Assembly (NCBI GenBank): GCA_963930775.1
Contig: OZ005704.1
Coordinates: forward strand, 2,852,001 to 2,916,000
DNA from: Cliona cf. orientalis
Taxonomy: Eukaryota; Porifera; Demospongiae; Clionaida; Clionaidae
Reading direction: 5' to 3'
DNA length: 64,000 nucleotides
Shown: positions 22,461 to 33,730 of the stretch, in pieces
Position numbering within the stretch: the stretch's first letter is position 1
Layout: every line of letters starts with the position of its first letter
The notes under the pieces: model-generated
What the model saw: only the letters and a program-made list of their open reading frames with translations
What the model was told of the DNA's origin: nothing
Databases searched by the model: none
Program-made: the position numbers and the translations under genes

Positions 22461-25400
22461 TTAAAGTATACCACTTTCTTGATTCCGTGCTGATTGATTT
22501 AGTTCAACAACTGAGTGTGTAACAGTTATAGTTGACAGTTCCCCAGGCGTGGATCTTTCCAGCTGATATCCATCCAGCTCTTCAGGGGAATCATGTAGGG
22601 GTTGATCATTTGGCTTTTTCTCCAGTAGTATAGAAGTTGTCCACTTGAAGGCCTTTTCAACATGTAACCATTTATAAAGCCTGGTGTAGCGTAAGACATG
22701 GAAGACAATGACCGCCATTAAGAGAATAAAAATGATCATGACAGACGTGTAGGCTACAGCAGCCTGGTTCCCCCCTAAGTCTAAATTGTACCACGTGAGA
22801 GCTGAAAAAGCAACCAAGTTGAAGTAGATGGCAGTTTCCATGACATCAAGTGGCCAATTTTTGTACACCCTCTTTGCAATCACTCCCTTTAAGAGTATTA
22901 TACCTCCAACAGTGAAAATTATGGCCATAAGCTCTACACGTGGATCGAGAGAGAAATTTATAAATGAAATCAGATACAAAAGTATACGCACAAGCAGCAG
23001 CAAGCCAGTCCAGTAGCGATGTTCAGCAGTATAGGGAGCATGATAAGGCTCCAGTAGGTGGCGCAGTTTCTGGTACCTCACCCACTTAAAGATGGCCTTG
23101 TCTTGATATCGCAGAAGCCACTGCCATGAGAAGATAAGAGCAGTGAAAATGATATACAAGAGAAAAATGGGTATCATGATAAGTAAAAGTACTGCCAAAA
23201 CTGCCGAAGATCTTTGATCACTGGTCAACCTAGTAAAAATATCTGTGATCATTGTGTTGTCATAGTTAACTTCATTTGAACCATAAGCAGGATATCCATA
23301 GACAATAGAGAAGTATGTGATGAGTAGAGTAGAAAGCTTAGCATGAGAGAATAAAATCATGGTAGCCAGGACAGCTGCTGGGTTACCCAGTTTGCTAATC
23401 ATCTTTGCAAACTTAGAAGAACGTTCACTGGCAACTATCACAGCAATCACGAGAAGGACAATGTAGATCGGAAAAAAGACAAATTGTATTGCTCCCTTTG
23501 TAAGATAGTCTGTTCCTTCAAAAATGCAAATATCAAAGCCAATTTCAAGATTAATCCATGACATGAAGACGGTAATGAAATTTGGAGTTGTGAATGGAAA
23601 GAAGTAAGTGTCTGCATTTGCTGCTACTATGTTAGCATAGAAGAGTATTCCATTGAGAGTGCCAATAGCAACTGTCATGTTGAGAACTAGCATCAAGATC
23701 ACAAAAACTACACCAGCTATAAGATTTAGTATCACAATTCCAATCAGATTTCCTATCCAGTTTTTAGAGCATTGAATACAACGATTGCTGCCCAAAGAAA
23801 GACTAAGACCTGGTCTACAGTCGGAGCGAATGAGTATGTTGTATACTGCATTATTGTCAGTGAACGCATTGTTAGTAATACCTTTGGCAGTAGTGTGGTA
23901 TGGTATCTCTACTAGTGCTTGATTCCTGGCCATATTGTTAGTAAATTCACTCATCCTTAGTGTTACGTCAACTGCATCAAGCACAATTAATGCTATCCAG
24001 AGTTCATCATAGAAGGATGGAGAGAAATGCGTTAAAGCGTTATCAATGAAGTCATTGCGAACAAGACTTACGACACTTGTATTAAAGACAAACAGAATAT
24101 TCCATGCTTCACTGTTGCTGATAAATCTACTGTGGTCGATGCTGACTACTGTTCCATGGCGTATGTGTATTAGAGCTCCTCCATTGTTGCCTACAAATTC
24201 ACTATAGCTAATGCTCATACTTGTGTACTTGGCAAAATGTTGTTCACTTACTGATCCCGAGTTATCAATAAATTCAATATTGGTGCCTATTATTCCACAA
24301 GAAGTTATAATAATTTCATTATTATAGGCAAATTCACTATGACTGATGCTCACATCTGAGTCAGTAGCATATAAAATTAATCCAGTGTTGTTGATAAACT
24401 CACTATGATCAATGTTAATGATTGTTTCATTAGTAGTTATCAGGAGTGGATAACCTATTATGCTTGTTGGCGAAAGGTCTCCAGTATGAGTAAAGTTGGT
24501 ATTGTTACTGTTATTGACAAATGCAGTGTGAGTGATAAACACATTACAGCTGACTCCAAAAACTAGCACACCACTATTTTGTATGAATTTGCTATCATAA
24601 ACTTTTACAAGACTCCTTGTATAGACAATACCACCAGTGCTGGTAATGTTATCATCGGTTACAGTACTGGCATTGTTGTTGACAAAAGTAGTATTAACAA
24701 TCTTTATGTTGCTACCAAATTCATCATATATCACTGCTCCAAGGCCCACATTATTTCCTTCAAACCAGCTCTGGGAGATTTCAATGCTGCTGCTCCTTGA
24801 TAAGATTCCAACCATGCTATGATTGTTACCGTTGTTCGGTATAGGAGATAGGGACTTTACATGTACTCTATCTAAATACGCAATACTGTTCAGAACAGTC
24901 AACATCGGGCAGTTAACTGTTGACTGACCATTGCCAAAGAATCGTGAATTCTCAAGTTGAAAGTGACCAACAGATATCACATTAATTTCAAAACATTTGA
25001 CAAACTCTAACCCACTCACAGTTACAGTGCTAACATTCCTAAATTCAAACCTTGCATTGTGATTGCAGGTGATCACAGCCTTTGATGAAAAGATCGGCAA
25101 TGCAAGCATGGAGAATGAATGGACATCTTCAACAGTAAGATTTGATTCCAGATTGTAGTTTCCTGATGAAAAGAACAGTATTGTGTCATTTGTGAGATAG
25201 TCACTGAGGTTATTGACAAAATGAGATAGAGTGACACCATTTTCCAAGCAGGTTGCACTGCTGTTTTGATCATCACAGCTCTGTGACTGTGATGATCTGA
25301 TGGTGTAGTGTACCTCACTTCCAATAGTAGCGCCAAGGCAAAAATATATTATTGATAGGTGAAAGAATCTCCTTGGTGCCTGCAATAGAATGAATCAGTT

Positions 25401-25516
25401 TTGATACTTGCAAGTATATTAAACAACCTACGCTAAAAGACCTGGCATCAATGACTCCTGGCTCTATTCTTTTTTGCAAGCAAGGTTATCATTAATGTAG
25501 TATAGCTTACCATCAT
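22461..25516 (-). CDS. Beta-helix / multi-TM receptor-like protein A, 2 exons
   Basis: A 974-aa protein. The large exon is 25379-22461; it starts right after a splice acceptor (TTGCAG|GCA) and lacks a usable ATG. Exon 1 is placed at 25516-25511 (ATGATG before GTAAGC), which restores MMAPRRFFHLSIIYFCLG, a signal peptide. Seen: residues 30-520 with repeated NNS/F.NN patterns typical of a parallel beta-helix, many N-glycosylation sites, a short CRPGLSLSLGSNRC motif near 522, then about 8-10 hydrophobic spans to residue 910 including LLFSWQWLL-like and HRYWTGLLLLVRILLYL segments, and a polar cytoplasmic tail. It is a paralogue of the genes at 41441 and 48101. Unlike them it lacks the Cys-rich stalk before the membrane part. 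The role is unknown; a cell-surface receptor or transporter-like function is inferred. Confidence 0.8.
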
Positions 25517-27023
25517 TACTGGACCTGAGTTGAAGATTACTTCACATGCATGTAGCTAGATCCATACTCTATAATAGGCCACGTAGCTAGCTATCTGATT
25601 TACCACTGGGATGGACCAAATGTGTTCATAAAACACAGGAAGTAGCTGCATGTGCATGAATGACCGCCACATCCATTTTCAGTATAATAATAGCTGATTA
25701 AGGCTTGGCCACATATACAACGCAAGAAACCACAAAGGATATGCTACGTCAATCATACACCCTTACACAGTATGAGCATGTGACAAGCTATGGCTAGGAG
25801 CCTTTGACGTGGGAAGCCTAAGCAAAACCACAAAAGGTCGTGCACTTGAAAACGTAGTAATTATTTCATCATTTAGAGTGACTATGACTTAATACTATTG
25901 TTGCCTCTATACAGACAGCATCCTTCCTTCCTGTATGGTGCAACCATATGCATGCTTATCATAATAATTATTCAGTTACTGAGCATTGCCTTTTATAGCT
26001 AGCTATCTGAGCTGGTTGACTATCACAAGTTATTTCAAATTCAGAGTGTATTATTAGCTACAATTGGTGGTTCTTGCTCTGCAGAATCTGATGCAAATCT
26101 TTCCAGCTGTATCAATGCATCTCTTGGCAGAGGCACATGCATTCACATGACTGTTTCCAGGGGTGAAAGTATCACCAATTAGCTATCCACATAATATACA
26201 GAAGGATGCTTTACCATGGCGTCAATTTGTGTCCAGGAGGGAATACTTCCAAGTATGCAGATCCAGAGGATGGGGAAACAATGACAAATAATTTTATTAA
26301 TGTCCAGGGAGGTTGATCATTCCAGAGATTAAATACGATTACATGACATTATTAAATGGATTGAGCTGATCATGTGATTAATTTGACAACAGTTACTGTC
26401 ATGTGAAGGGTTAACGCAAGATGTTGTGATATGGACTCAGTAATCAGTCAAAAAGTCTGCTGCTCATGGTTTGTGATACATCAGAGGGCTCAACGTTTCC
26501 TGGTGTCAAGTTAAAAACATCTGCGGAAAACGCATGCGCACTACGTGCCCAATCGCCGCGCGCAGGGGGTGGGGTCTATATCTGGGAACTGGTATTATTA
26601 TTACGTAACGTACGTTATGAAATTCACATCGTTTCGTGATCGCGGCAGGAGGTACCATTTCCCTCGAGAGCCCGGCTGCTGGGTCGAATTCGTGGTGTCC
26701 TTCGTGTTTATTAGCTACTATCTAACTATTAAAACGTTAAAGGCTGAAAGCATTTCAGCCATTGAAGATTCAACCTACCTGAATTGTAGTAAGGTATGCA
26801 GTCAATATCAAATGTACGCAGTAGACAAAGTTACATTTTGCTCCTATACTATTTACAGTGACAGTTTGCATAATCGTCTTTATCAAAATTATTTATAATA
26901 TGGATATCGATATTACGCAAAATTAAGCTGCATTAAATGCTGTTATTGCGTATAGTTTATTATACCTATCACCGCTATTAATATCAGAATGAATGTGAAA
27001 CTATAACATACCAGTGCTATCAT

Positions 27024-27360
27024 ATCCGATCTAGTTAACGCACCTTTAAAAAATAATTACCGATCTTGGGTGGCGCATAGCTAATTAGAGCATGGAAATT
27101 AATGTTCTGGTCCATGTGGCACATCTTTTAGAAAGGCGCATTGTAATTAGCTAGCGAAAGTGTAGAAAACATGGCTTCCAGTAGTCAGTATCGAATACCA
27201 GTACTATCGAGCTATTATCAATTTTAAGTATACCTGTACCACTCAATTAGAATGCACCTGAAAAAAATTAACATGGCCAGACGTGACGTGAGAGCGCGAA
27301 AAATTAGGATTCTGGCATAGGTGGCACGTTCATTAGAGAGGCGCCTTAATTAGATCGGAT
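27024..27360. mobile_element. MITE with ATCCGATCTA ends
   Basis: Left ATCCGATCTAGTTAACGCACC and right GGCGCCTTAATTAGATCGGAT are imperfect inverted repeats. Internal halves share GGTGGC.C and GAAAGGCGC-like segments. No ORF. Confidence 0.6.
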
Positions 27361-27437
27361 ACGGTATCATGTGCCATATCACTGGCTGATCATTCGTGAT
27401 TACTGAAAATACTGAGATTGTTCTAATAATCATTATA

Positions 27438-27828
27438 CCTTAAGGACACTTTTGTTTGCGGGTACTAAATTTAGCGAAATTAGCAATTTACCCAATTTTT
27501 GCTAAAAATTGTACCTGCGAATATTAAATTTTTCAACATTTTCGAATAAATAGAATGCTAATTTCACTGGACCAAAAGTAAGATTTCCTTTATGTCATGC
27601 TTACCAAAACATGAGCTTTCCGACACATGTTTAGGGCAGAGTTTTTGTAAAATAAATGAAATGTGTAGAAAATTTTGCCCTATCCTACATAATATTATTT
27701 CCTACATGCATGAATTTGAGTTTTTATCTAGTGTTTTGAAAAATCACTAAAATGAGTACCCGCTAAACGCATGCACTATTTACGAAATCTGCTAAATTTT
27801 GTACCCGCAAATAATCGTATCCCTAAGG
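27438..27828. mobile_element. MITE with CCTTA..TTGCGGGTAC ends
   Basis: The left end has TTTGCGGGTACTAAATTTAGC and the right has the complement of TTTGCGGGTACAAAATTTAGC. The outermost bases are CCTTA on both sides. AT-rich interior without an ORF. Confidence 0.7.
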
Positions 27829-28363
27829 TAGGCGTCATCCTAATTTTTGTAGTATGTACGTACCACTTTGAGGCCTGAATTAGAGGTACACATACCTTTG
27901 CAGAAGTCCTTTGTAGTGCCTATTACTATTTAGCCTACTACGTAGATTCTTCATTAAGTCAAACTAACTACTATAATATATCCGGGCACTTGCTATCACT
28001 TGCTGTATATTCTGGGTTTCGTTCTAGATAATGGCTGATACTGTGATTCATGATCATTGTCAGAATGCCTACATGATCAAAAGCTCATTGTGTGTGTGAA
28101 TTAATATAGGAAGTAACTACACTGTTCTATTATTATTATGGCCTATACTAATTTTAGTGTATCAAGCAGCCACTTATCAACAAGCAAAACGGGAGCCTGT
28201 ACTTACAACTGTGCAGTTTAATATGGCTACAGGCTTGTTGTTGCACAAGCAATCTTGGAAATGAAAGATATCATGATTTTATACTTTTGTGCGTAAACCA
28301 ACAGCTTTTAGTTTATGATAACATTGAAACTAAAGCACGTAGCGTGTACATGAAAGATAGCTA

Positions 28364-28681
28364 CAGGCCCGTAGGCAGGGGGGGTGCAGGGGGGTGCACG
28401 TGCACCCCCCTTTTTCAGCCTAACAATTGCATGTCATTTCATGGAAGTTTTTAATTACATGAGCAGTAGACTGAGGCTGCATGCTATCCTCCCTATCAGC
28501 TTGACAAAACCACACTTAGTGCAGCTAATTAACATCACACCTCAATCAACAAGCAGTTGTGACCAATACATGCATAAAAGCAAGCAAGAAATATTTTAAC
28601 CCTTGTTGCGAGTACATAATTATAGTAATTAAACCCATACACATGTGCACCCCCCTTTTAAAAAGTCTGGCTACGGGCCTG
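28364..28681. mobile_element. hAT-like MITE with CAGGCCCGTAG ends
   Basis: The ends are CAGGCCCGTAGGCAG and, inverted, CAGGCCCGTAGCCAG. AGCTA flanks both sides directly (28359-28363 and 28682-28686). Subterminal TGCACCCCCCTTTT occurs at both ends in the same orientation. The CAGG termini resemble hAT elements, but those normally leave 8-bp duplications, so the class is open. Confidence 0.75.
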
Positions 28682-29410
28682 AGCTATAACTAATTATTAT
28701 ACTACAGTAGTAAAACCAGAACTAAATAAATGTGAGTGTTTGCAAGCACTTTGTAATCAATCATGATCGACTAGTATACCAATAACATCATTAAAACGTA
28801 TCACGGCAAGGAAAACATAATTTTATGTAGACACATGGCATTATGGATTCCAAACTATAGGATAGCCATGTTCCCACAATACACAATGTGGTGATGGCAA
28901 TACAAAGAAGTATGTAACAGTGGATTCTGCTTTGTGCATGGGCATCCCTGAAATGTAGCCACCTTGCATCTTGCTGCTGGTTTAGAATGCATCTCCATAG
29001 ACATTCGTACAATTGGAATCCCTGAAACTCAGCCACCTTGCTACTTAAAGTTTGTAATGTGGACGCTTGACTTGTCTCCATACGACAATATAATATCACA
29101 TTTTTGAACCAATCATATTATAAGAGAATTAGCTGGCACATTGAGAATGCTGTCTTTAGAGTTAATCTCATGTAGTCTATGTGGTCCAGCATGCTGAATC
29201 AACTGCTCGAATGTCAGCCCACTTGTCGATTGCATAGTGAACAGATTGGATCAGTGAGGTTATTATGCTGTGTATGCGCAAATTGTATTGAATGATATCG
29301 TATTATATTATAGCTACAGGGGCTGATCGAGAGAGGGCAGATATAGGAACTGTGAAAGCTCAAAGTTTATCACAAGTTCCACGACTTTTTCATGAAATAT
29401 TTGAGTGGGA

Positions 29411-29480
29411 ATCAAACCCACACATTCACATCTCTTGCATGTGTGATGCTCTACAGCCTCCCAAAGCAAGGTGGTGGGGA
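29411..29480 (-). tRNA. tRNA-like sequence (pseudo-tRNA or SINE head)
   Basis: On the minus strand there is a perfect T-arm (GTGGG TTTGATT CCCAC), a 5-bp variable loop and a perfect 5-bp anticodon stem (CACAT/ATGTG) around a 7-nt loop GCAAGAG, which would place anticodon AAG. TAGAGCATCA matches a D-arm end. The D-arm is short, position 33 is C instead of T, and the acceptor halves do not pair. This looks like a decayed tRNA or a tRNA-derived SINE. Confidence 0.4.
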
Positions 29481-29944
29481 AGAAGGGTATACAAGTGTCT
29501 GGTCCCTGGTAATCATTACTATTTTCTCATGCCACACCAATAAAATTATTAATGATGATGCTGTCCTATAGCATTTAAGTAGATGCTCTTAGACTAGCCA
29601 CCAGGCCCCTGCTCATGAATCTTGATGATGCATAGCATCTAGTACTTATAAGCCCTTGGTAGCTATGGGAATGCCGTGGGTCATTCATACTAGCTACTCC
29701 TTGTCCAAGAGCTTGGGTACAAGGCTATAGAAATGAACACCACTGGTGCTAAACCCTCGGCGCTGTAAGATTAATTTTAAAATAACATAATTATTGTAAT
29801 GGGTGATGAGAAGGAAATTTTGGGAATTGTTTAGCAAATTTGATTTTCAAGATTGAGGATTTGAGGTTTTGTTATGATACAAATGTGAAGTGCAATTGTG
29901 ATCAGACATCCTACAAGAAAATTTTAGAAGAAAGAAGTGAATGT

Positions 29945-30012
29945 CTATAGTGAGATCTGAACTAGTTACCTTCTGTTCCATACATCCAGATCTCAACCAT
30001 TTAGCCACTGGT
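29945..30012 (-). repeat. tRNA-derived SINE-like sequence
   Basis: On the minus strand GTGGCTAAATGGTTGAGA resembles a pol III A box and AGTTCAGATCTC, about 40 nt downstream, resembles a B box. The stems do not fold into a tRNA. Possibly a SINE remnant; weak. Confidence 0.3.
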
Positions 30013-31074
30013 GAGTTATTTTCTCCATTTATAGTCCATACTGCTATAATACTAAAATGCATGATGGCTACTTGGATAAATCCTGAATATTAACCGTGCT
30101 AACCAAAACAATTATATTATGCATAACTCAGCTGTACTCCCAGGCCAATGATTATATGCATAACCCAGCCCCACCTCCAGTACAACCCTGTATTCCATTA
30201 TCCAGCCCCACCCCCAGTTCAACTCTGCATGAACCTTCACAGATGCAAGGGTTGAACCTCTGCATATGTATACATACTTTACACTGTGAGCATATTATGT
30301 GCACACAAGATGTACTAGTATACTGTAATGATAGTCCACAACAGCATGAGGTTATAAAAATTAGTGGTAACTAATCCCCTTGGTATGTGGTATGTATACA
30401 ACTTTGAATATTACTTGTGTAGTTCTATATGTATATAATATGTTATGCCCAAAATTGGCAGTGGATGTTTCATGTTAAACTTGGGATGAAGTAAATTATG
30501 AGGTAGTCCCTCATATTGAAGGAAAAAATTTAATTTGAGTGAAAAACTCTCTCTACTTTTTACCAACAATGTAATTATCCTTCTGTACCCATGTACAAAT
30601 ATAAACTTGAGGTGTCTAAATTTTGGGCTATAGGCCATATAGAAAGGTATAAATTTACAGTAAGATACATACATCTTAGGGAGGAAACCATCCTGATACA
30701 ATCCAATTATCCTTGTGTACCTATGTATTACTATAGACTTCATGACCGAGGAAAAAAAACCTGAATTCAGGTAGCAGGTCATAAGGGAAGATATAAATTT
30801 TGAGTGACATACATAACCAGTTTGGCTAGTTTCATTAGCTATGTACTATATGGAGATGTATTAATTCAATCCACTCATAAAAACTGGTTTTTGGTCTCCA
30901 CCCATATCCTGTGTAAGGGTATAAAAGTGAGTGCTCAGCAACTGCTAGTTTGTCCATTTGGATTTCCAAAAACTTTTTCAATAAGTCGTCTTCATTCTTC
31001 GACACCTGTTTTTGTGTACCAGTCAATTCATCTGCATTTGAACTGCATTGATCACAAGTCTTTCATACCGTGCT

Positions 31075-32169
31075 ATGGCTGCTCGTAAGCGCTCCATTGA
31101 GGAAGTGGATCGTCTTGATTTGCTTACCAGGCCAGTACAAAATGCAAGTTTACATGCAGCAGTAACTTCACTCTCATCTGTGAAAAAGGGGAGGAATTCG
31201 AATTATTTTGACGGAACATTATACGATGGCCACCGTCAAATCCGTTTGGTGGGATTTCTTCCCGCCCAACAAAAAAAGCTGGATGGCTTTTGGACGACCA
31301 AGAAAGCAGTGGCTGTAAAAAATTGCGAAGTCAAACAGAGTCGTCAAGGTGGAGGTCAAATGGAAGTAATTCTAAAGACCTCCACTGAAATCAGTGCATC
31401 TTCACGTGATCTCGATGCTTCAGTATTTAGTACATACGAGCCAGAAGCAAGTATGATCAAACTTGGTGACATTGGATTGCTTGATAATTACCAGAAGGTG
31501 ACAGCTGAGGTGAAAGTGTTGATGATAATGGAGGCAATCGAAGTGTCGGGAGGGAAGAAGAAACAAGATGTGACTGTGGGAGACAAGAGTGGTACTGTGA
31601 AGGTTAGTCTGTGGGAAGAGCATATTGATACTCTGCAGAAGGAAACCAGCTACCGATTAAAGAACTTCGTGGTACGCGAGTATGCTTCGCAAAAGTATCT
31701 GTCTATGCCCAAAGCTGGAGCAGTGATCACCCCGATCGATAATATTGGGGATGTCGTACAGCCGGTGAGTGAAAATGCAAGTTCCACAGACATCTTCAAT
31801 GTCGAGATCATTGGTGTGCCTCAGTTAGATTGCTACAAAGCTTGCTTGAAGTGTAAGGCCAGGGTCGAACCGCTGACACCACATCTAGGAAAATGCTCCA
31901 AATTGGGTTGTGGCATGATGCAACGCTATGACCGATGTCCAAACCAGCTATCGGCTAAACTGATGGTGACGTGGGTTGACAGTGAAATGGGAAGGTGCAC
32001 GCAGTCGCTCTTTGCATATGGAAGAATTGTGAGGGGTATTGCAGGGATTGGTGATGACGATGATGACGATGTTGTCTCAAATGAGTTGCTGTTGAGCTCG
32101 GCGATGATTTCATCTATCGAGTACAATGAGAATAATGTCATCACTGCGTTCTCCTTTGGCAGGGAGTGA
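31075..32169 (+). CDS. RPA70-like single-stranded DNA-binding protein, Helitron-associated
   Basis: A 364-aa single-exon protein. ATG 31075 (MAARKRSIEEVDRLDLL) is preferred over ATG 31048, because the nine residues between look like a chance extension. Seen: an N-terminal OB-like region (GTLYDGHRQIRLVGF), a central OB-fold with QDVTVGDKSGTVKVSLWEEH and YRLKNFVVREY, and a C-terminal zinc ribbon with CLKCKARVEPLTPHLGKC. These resemble the DNA-binding OB-folds and zinc ribbon of RPA large subunits. Family knowledge: Helitrons often carry such an RPA-like protein to coat ssDNA during rolling-circle transposition. It faces the Rep-helicase gene tail to tail 1.56 kb away, which supports membership of the same element. 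Confidence 0.75.
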   Translation: MAARKRSIEEVDRLDLLTRPVQNASLHAAVTSLSSVKKGRNSNYFDGTLYDGHRQIRLVGFLPAQQKKLDGFWTTKKAVAVKNCEVKQSRQGGGQMEVILKTSTEISASSRDLDASVFSTYEPEASMIKLGDIGLLDNYQKVTAEVKVLMIMEAIEVSGGKKKQDVTVGDKSGTVKVSLWEEHIDTLQKETSYRLKNFVVREYASQKYLSMPKAGAVITPIDNIGDVVQPVSENASSTDIFNVEIIGVPQLDCYKACLKCKARVEPLTPHLGKCSKLGCGMMQRYDRCPNQLSAKLMVTWVDSEMGRCTQSLFAYGRIVRGIAGIGDDDDDDVVSNELLLSSAMISSIEYNENNVITAFSFGRE

Positions 32170-33730
32170 TCCTTTCACATTCAATAGAACTGCGGACTGC
32201 TGCACTAACTCATTGTTGAAACCCTTTTTTGGCTGATCTTCCATTTATTCTCCCCTTTGATTTCCTATGTGGTTGATTTCACATTTCATTTTCATAGCAA
32301 TGATTTGTGTTCTAGGCATCTCTTTGCACTGGTCTGTGATAAGACTTGTGATGCACTTGGTCATTCTTGGCTTTATCATAGGTTTGTGCCTGGCCTGGTT
32401 GCACTGCATATCTTGATTTTTTGTATAACTGGTTATCATCCTGACCAAACATTGTTGAAATAAAGATATATATTTTTTTCCGAAACTTTGAAGGTTTGGT
32501 GCAATGGGAAAAGAAGCTTGAAAAGTGCCGAGGTGACTGGCTGCATGCATGTACATGTGTGCTCAAGTTTTTAAAAAAATTGATACTTGAATAGTAAACA
32601 AGTAATAGATACAATACAGAAAATAATAAAAAAATCAGGATGATTGAAGTCCATTTGGAGGGAATGATAAGGTTTTAGAAACAAAATTTTCATGATTAAA
32701 AGTAGATTATGAAAACATTGGCACTATTAGTGATGGCTACAAGTAGAAAATATAATGGTACAGAAAGATAATTTATGTAGATAAATAGTCTTGTGAGTTT
32801 GTAGTGATTGGATAAGGTGGCAGAAAAAATGGTAACAAAAGCAGGTTAGATATTCTCATACAAATGGGGTGAGGATGCATCGATGTTATTTCCAATGGTG
32901 CTGGATATAATTACGGTGTACGAATTTGTTCGTTTTTTCCTACTGCATGCATGGGTTAAGAGTGCAATCTGGCACACAAAGTCCTGCAGGTATCGTGATG
33001 GTGTTCTCACTGAAAGTTGGTGATTAATGATAACTGCAGCCTCTGTATAATATGGACCTTGTACAAATTGTTTCGTTCAATTGTGTACATCTGGCAGTAT
33101 GATGCAGCAAGTGGCAATGTAAATATTGTGTATTTGAGAATTGACAAAAACTTTTTAAGAACCCAATCTCACCAAGGATATGCAATGACTGACACTCAAT
33201 TTGTCTGCTCTTTTTGCTTTCCATTTTTGCTTGTGCTCAATGTAAGTTGTTGTTTTGTAGTACGTTCCTCTTGGGTTTTCTTTGGAGAATATGTTAAGGC
33301 AGAAGAGGTGGGTGTTGATTGGGCAAAGGTTGTGACCAAATCAGTTATTTTGGTTACCACATCAAAGAAATATGGATACTGAGGGCATGGTGGCTGCTAT
33401 GCTGAAAGGGTGTGGGAAGAATATTGTGTCTTCAGAATTATGGGATTGCTACCTGTTTCTGTTCCCTTTCTATTGTTGCACATTCGTAATTTTGCCTACA
33501 TCAATATAATATAATCATGATTATAATGTATAGAATGATTATTGTGTATGCATACATACCTGACATGTGTAGATGTCTTCTAATCAATTCCTTTGTTCTG
33601 ATTTTGAGTTATTGAATTTATTTGAGAGCTCATCAAGTTGACAATGGTTATTCTCAGAATGGCAAGTGGTACATAGCATTGGCTTGCATGGACAGTATTG
33701 TGTTTTGTTAGTGGTGGTAGGCTTGTGCAC
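32170..33730. other. Non-coding spacer between the two Helentron genes
   Basis: No convincing ORF; the open stretch at 33017-33382 has low-complexity, unrecognised content. Presumably it holds the 3' UTRs of the two convergent genes; AATAAA occurs at 32459-32464, after the RPA-like stop. Confidence 0.5.

Larger units (their letters stand above)
25517..31074. other. Gene-poor interval with MITEs and tRNA-like sequences
   Basis: No supported gene. It holds three inverted-repeat elements (27024-27360, 27438-27828, 28364-28681), two tRNA-like stretches (29410-29485 and 29945-30012), a pair of short repeats sharing CATCCCTGAAA-like and AGCCACCTTGC around 28945 and 29020, and AT-rich DNA. From about 30400 it may already be the flank of the Helentron, with repeated AATTATCCTT.TGTACC. 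near 30570 and 30705. Confidence 0.55.

Noticed and set aside
25383..25385. TTG as start codon of paralogue A
   Set aside because: It is part of a splice acceptor (TTGCAG). An ATGATG exon with a good donor lies 131 bp upstream and restores a signal peptide.
26545..26898. 117-codon plus-strand frame
   Set aside because: No domain, odd composition, no splice support; it lies in spacer DNA.
33017..33382. 121-codon plus-strand frame between the Helentron genes
   Set aside because: Low-complexity hydrophobic content without homology; more likely 3' UTR or spacer.
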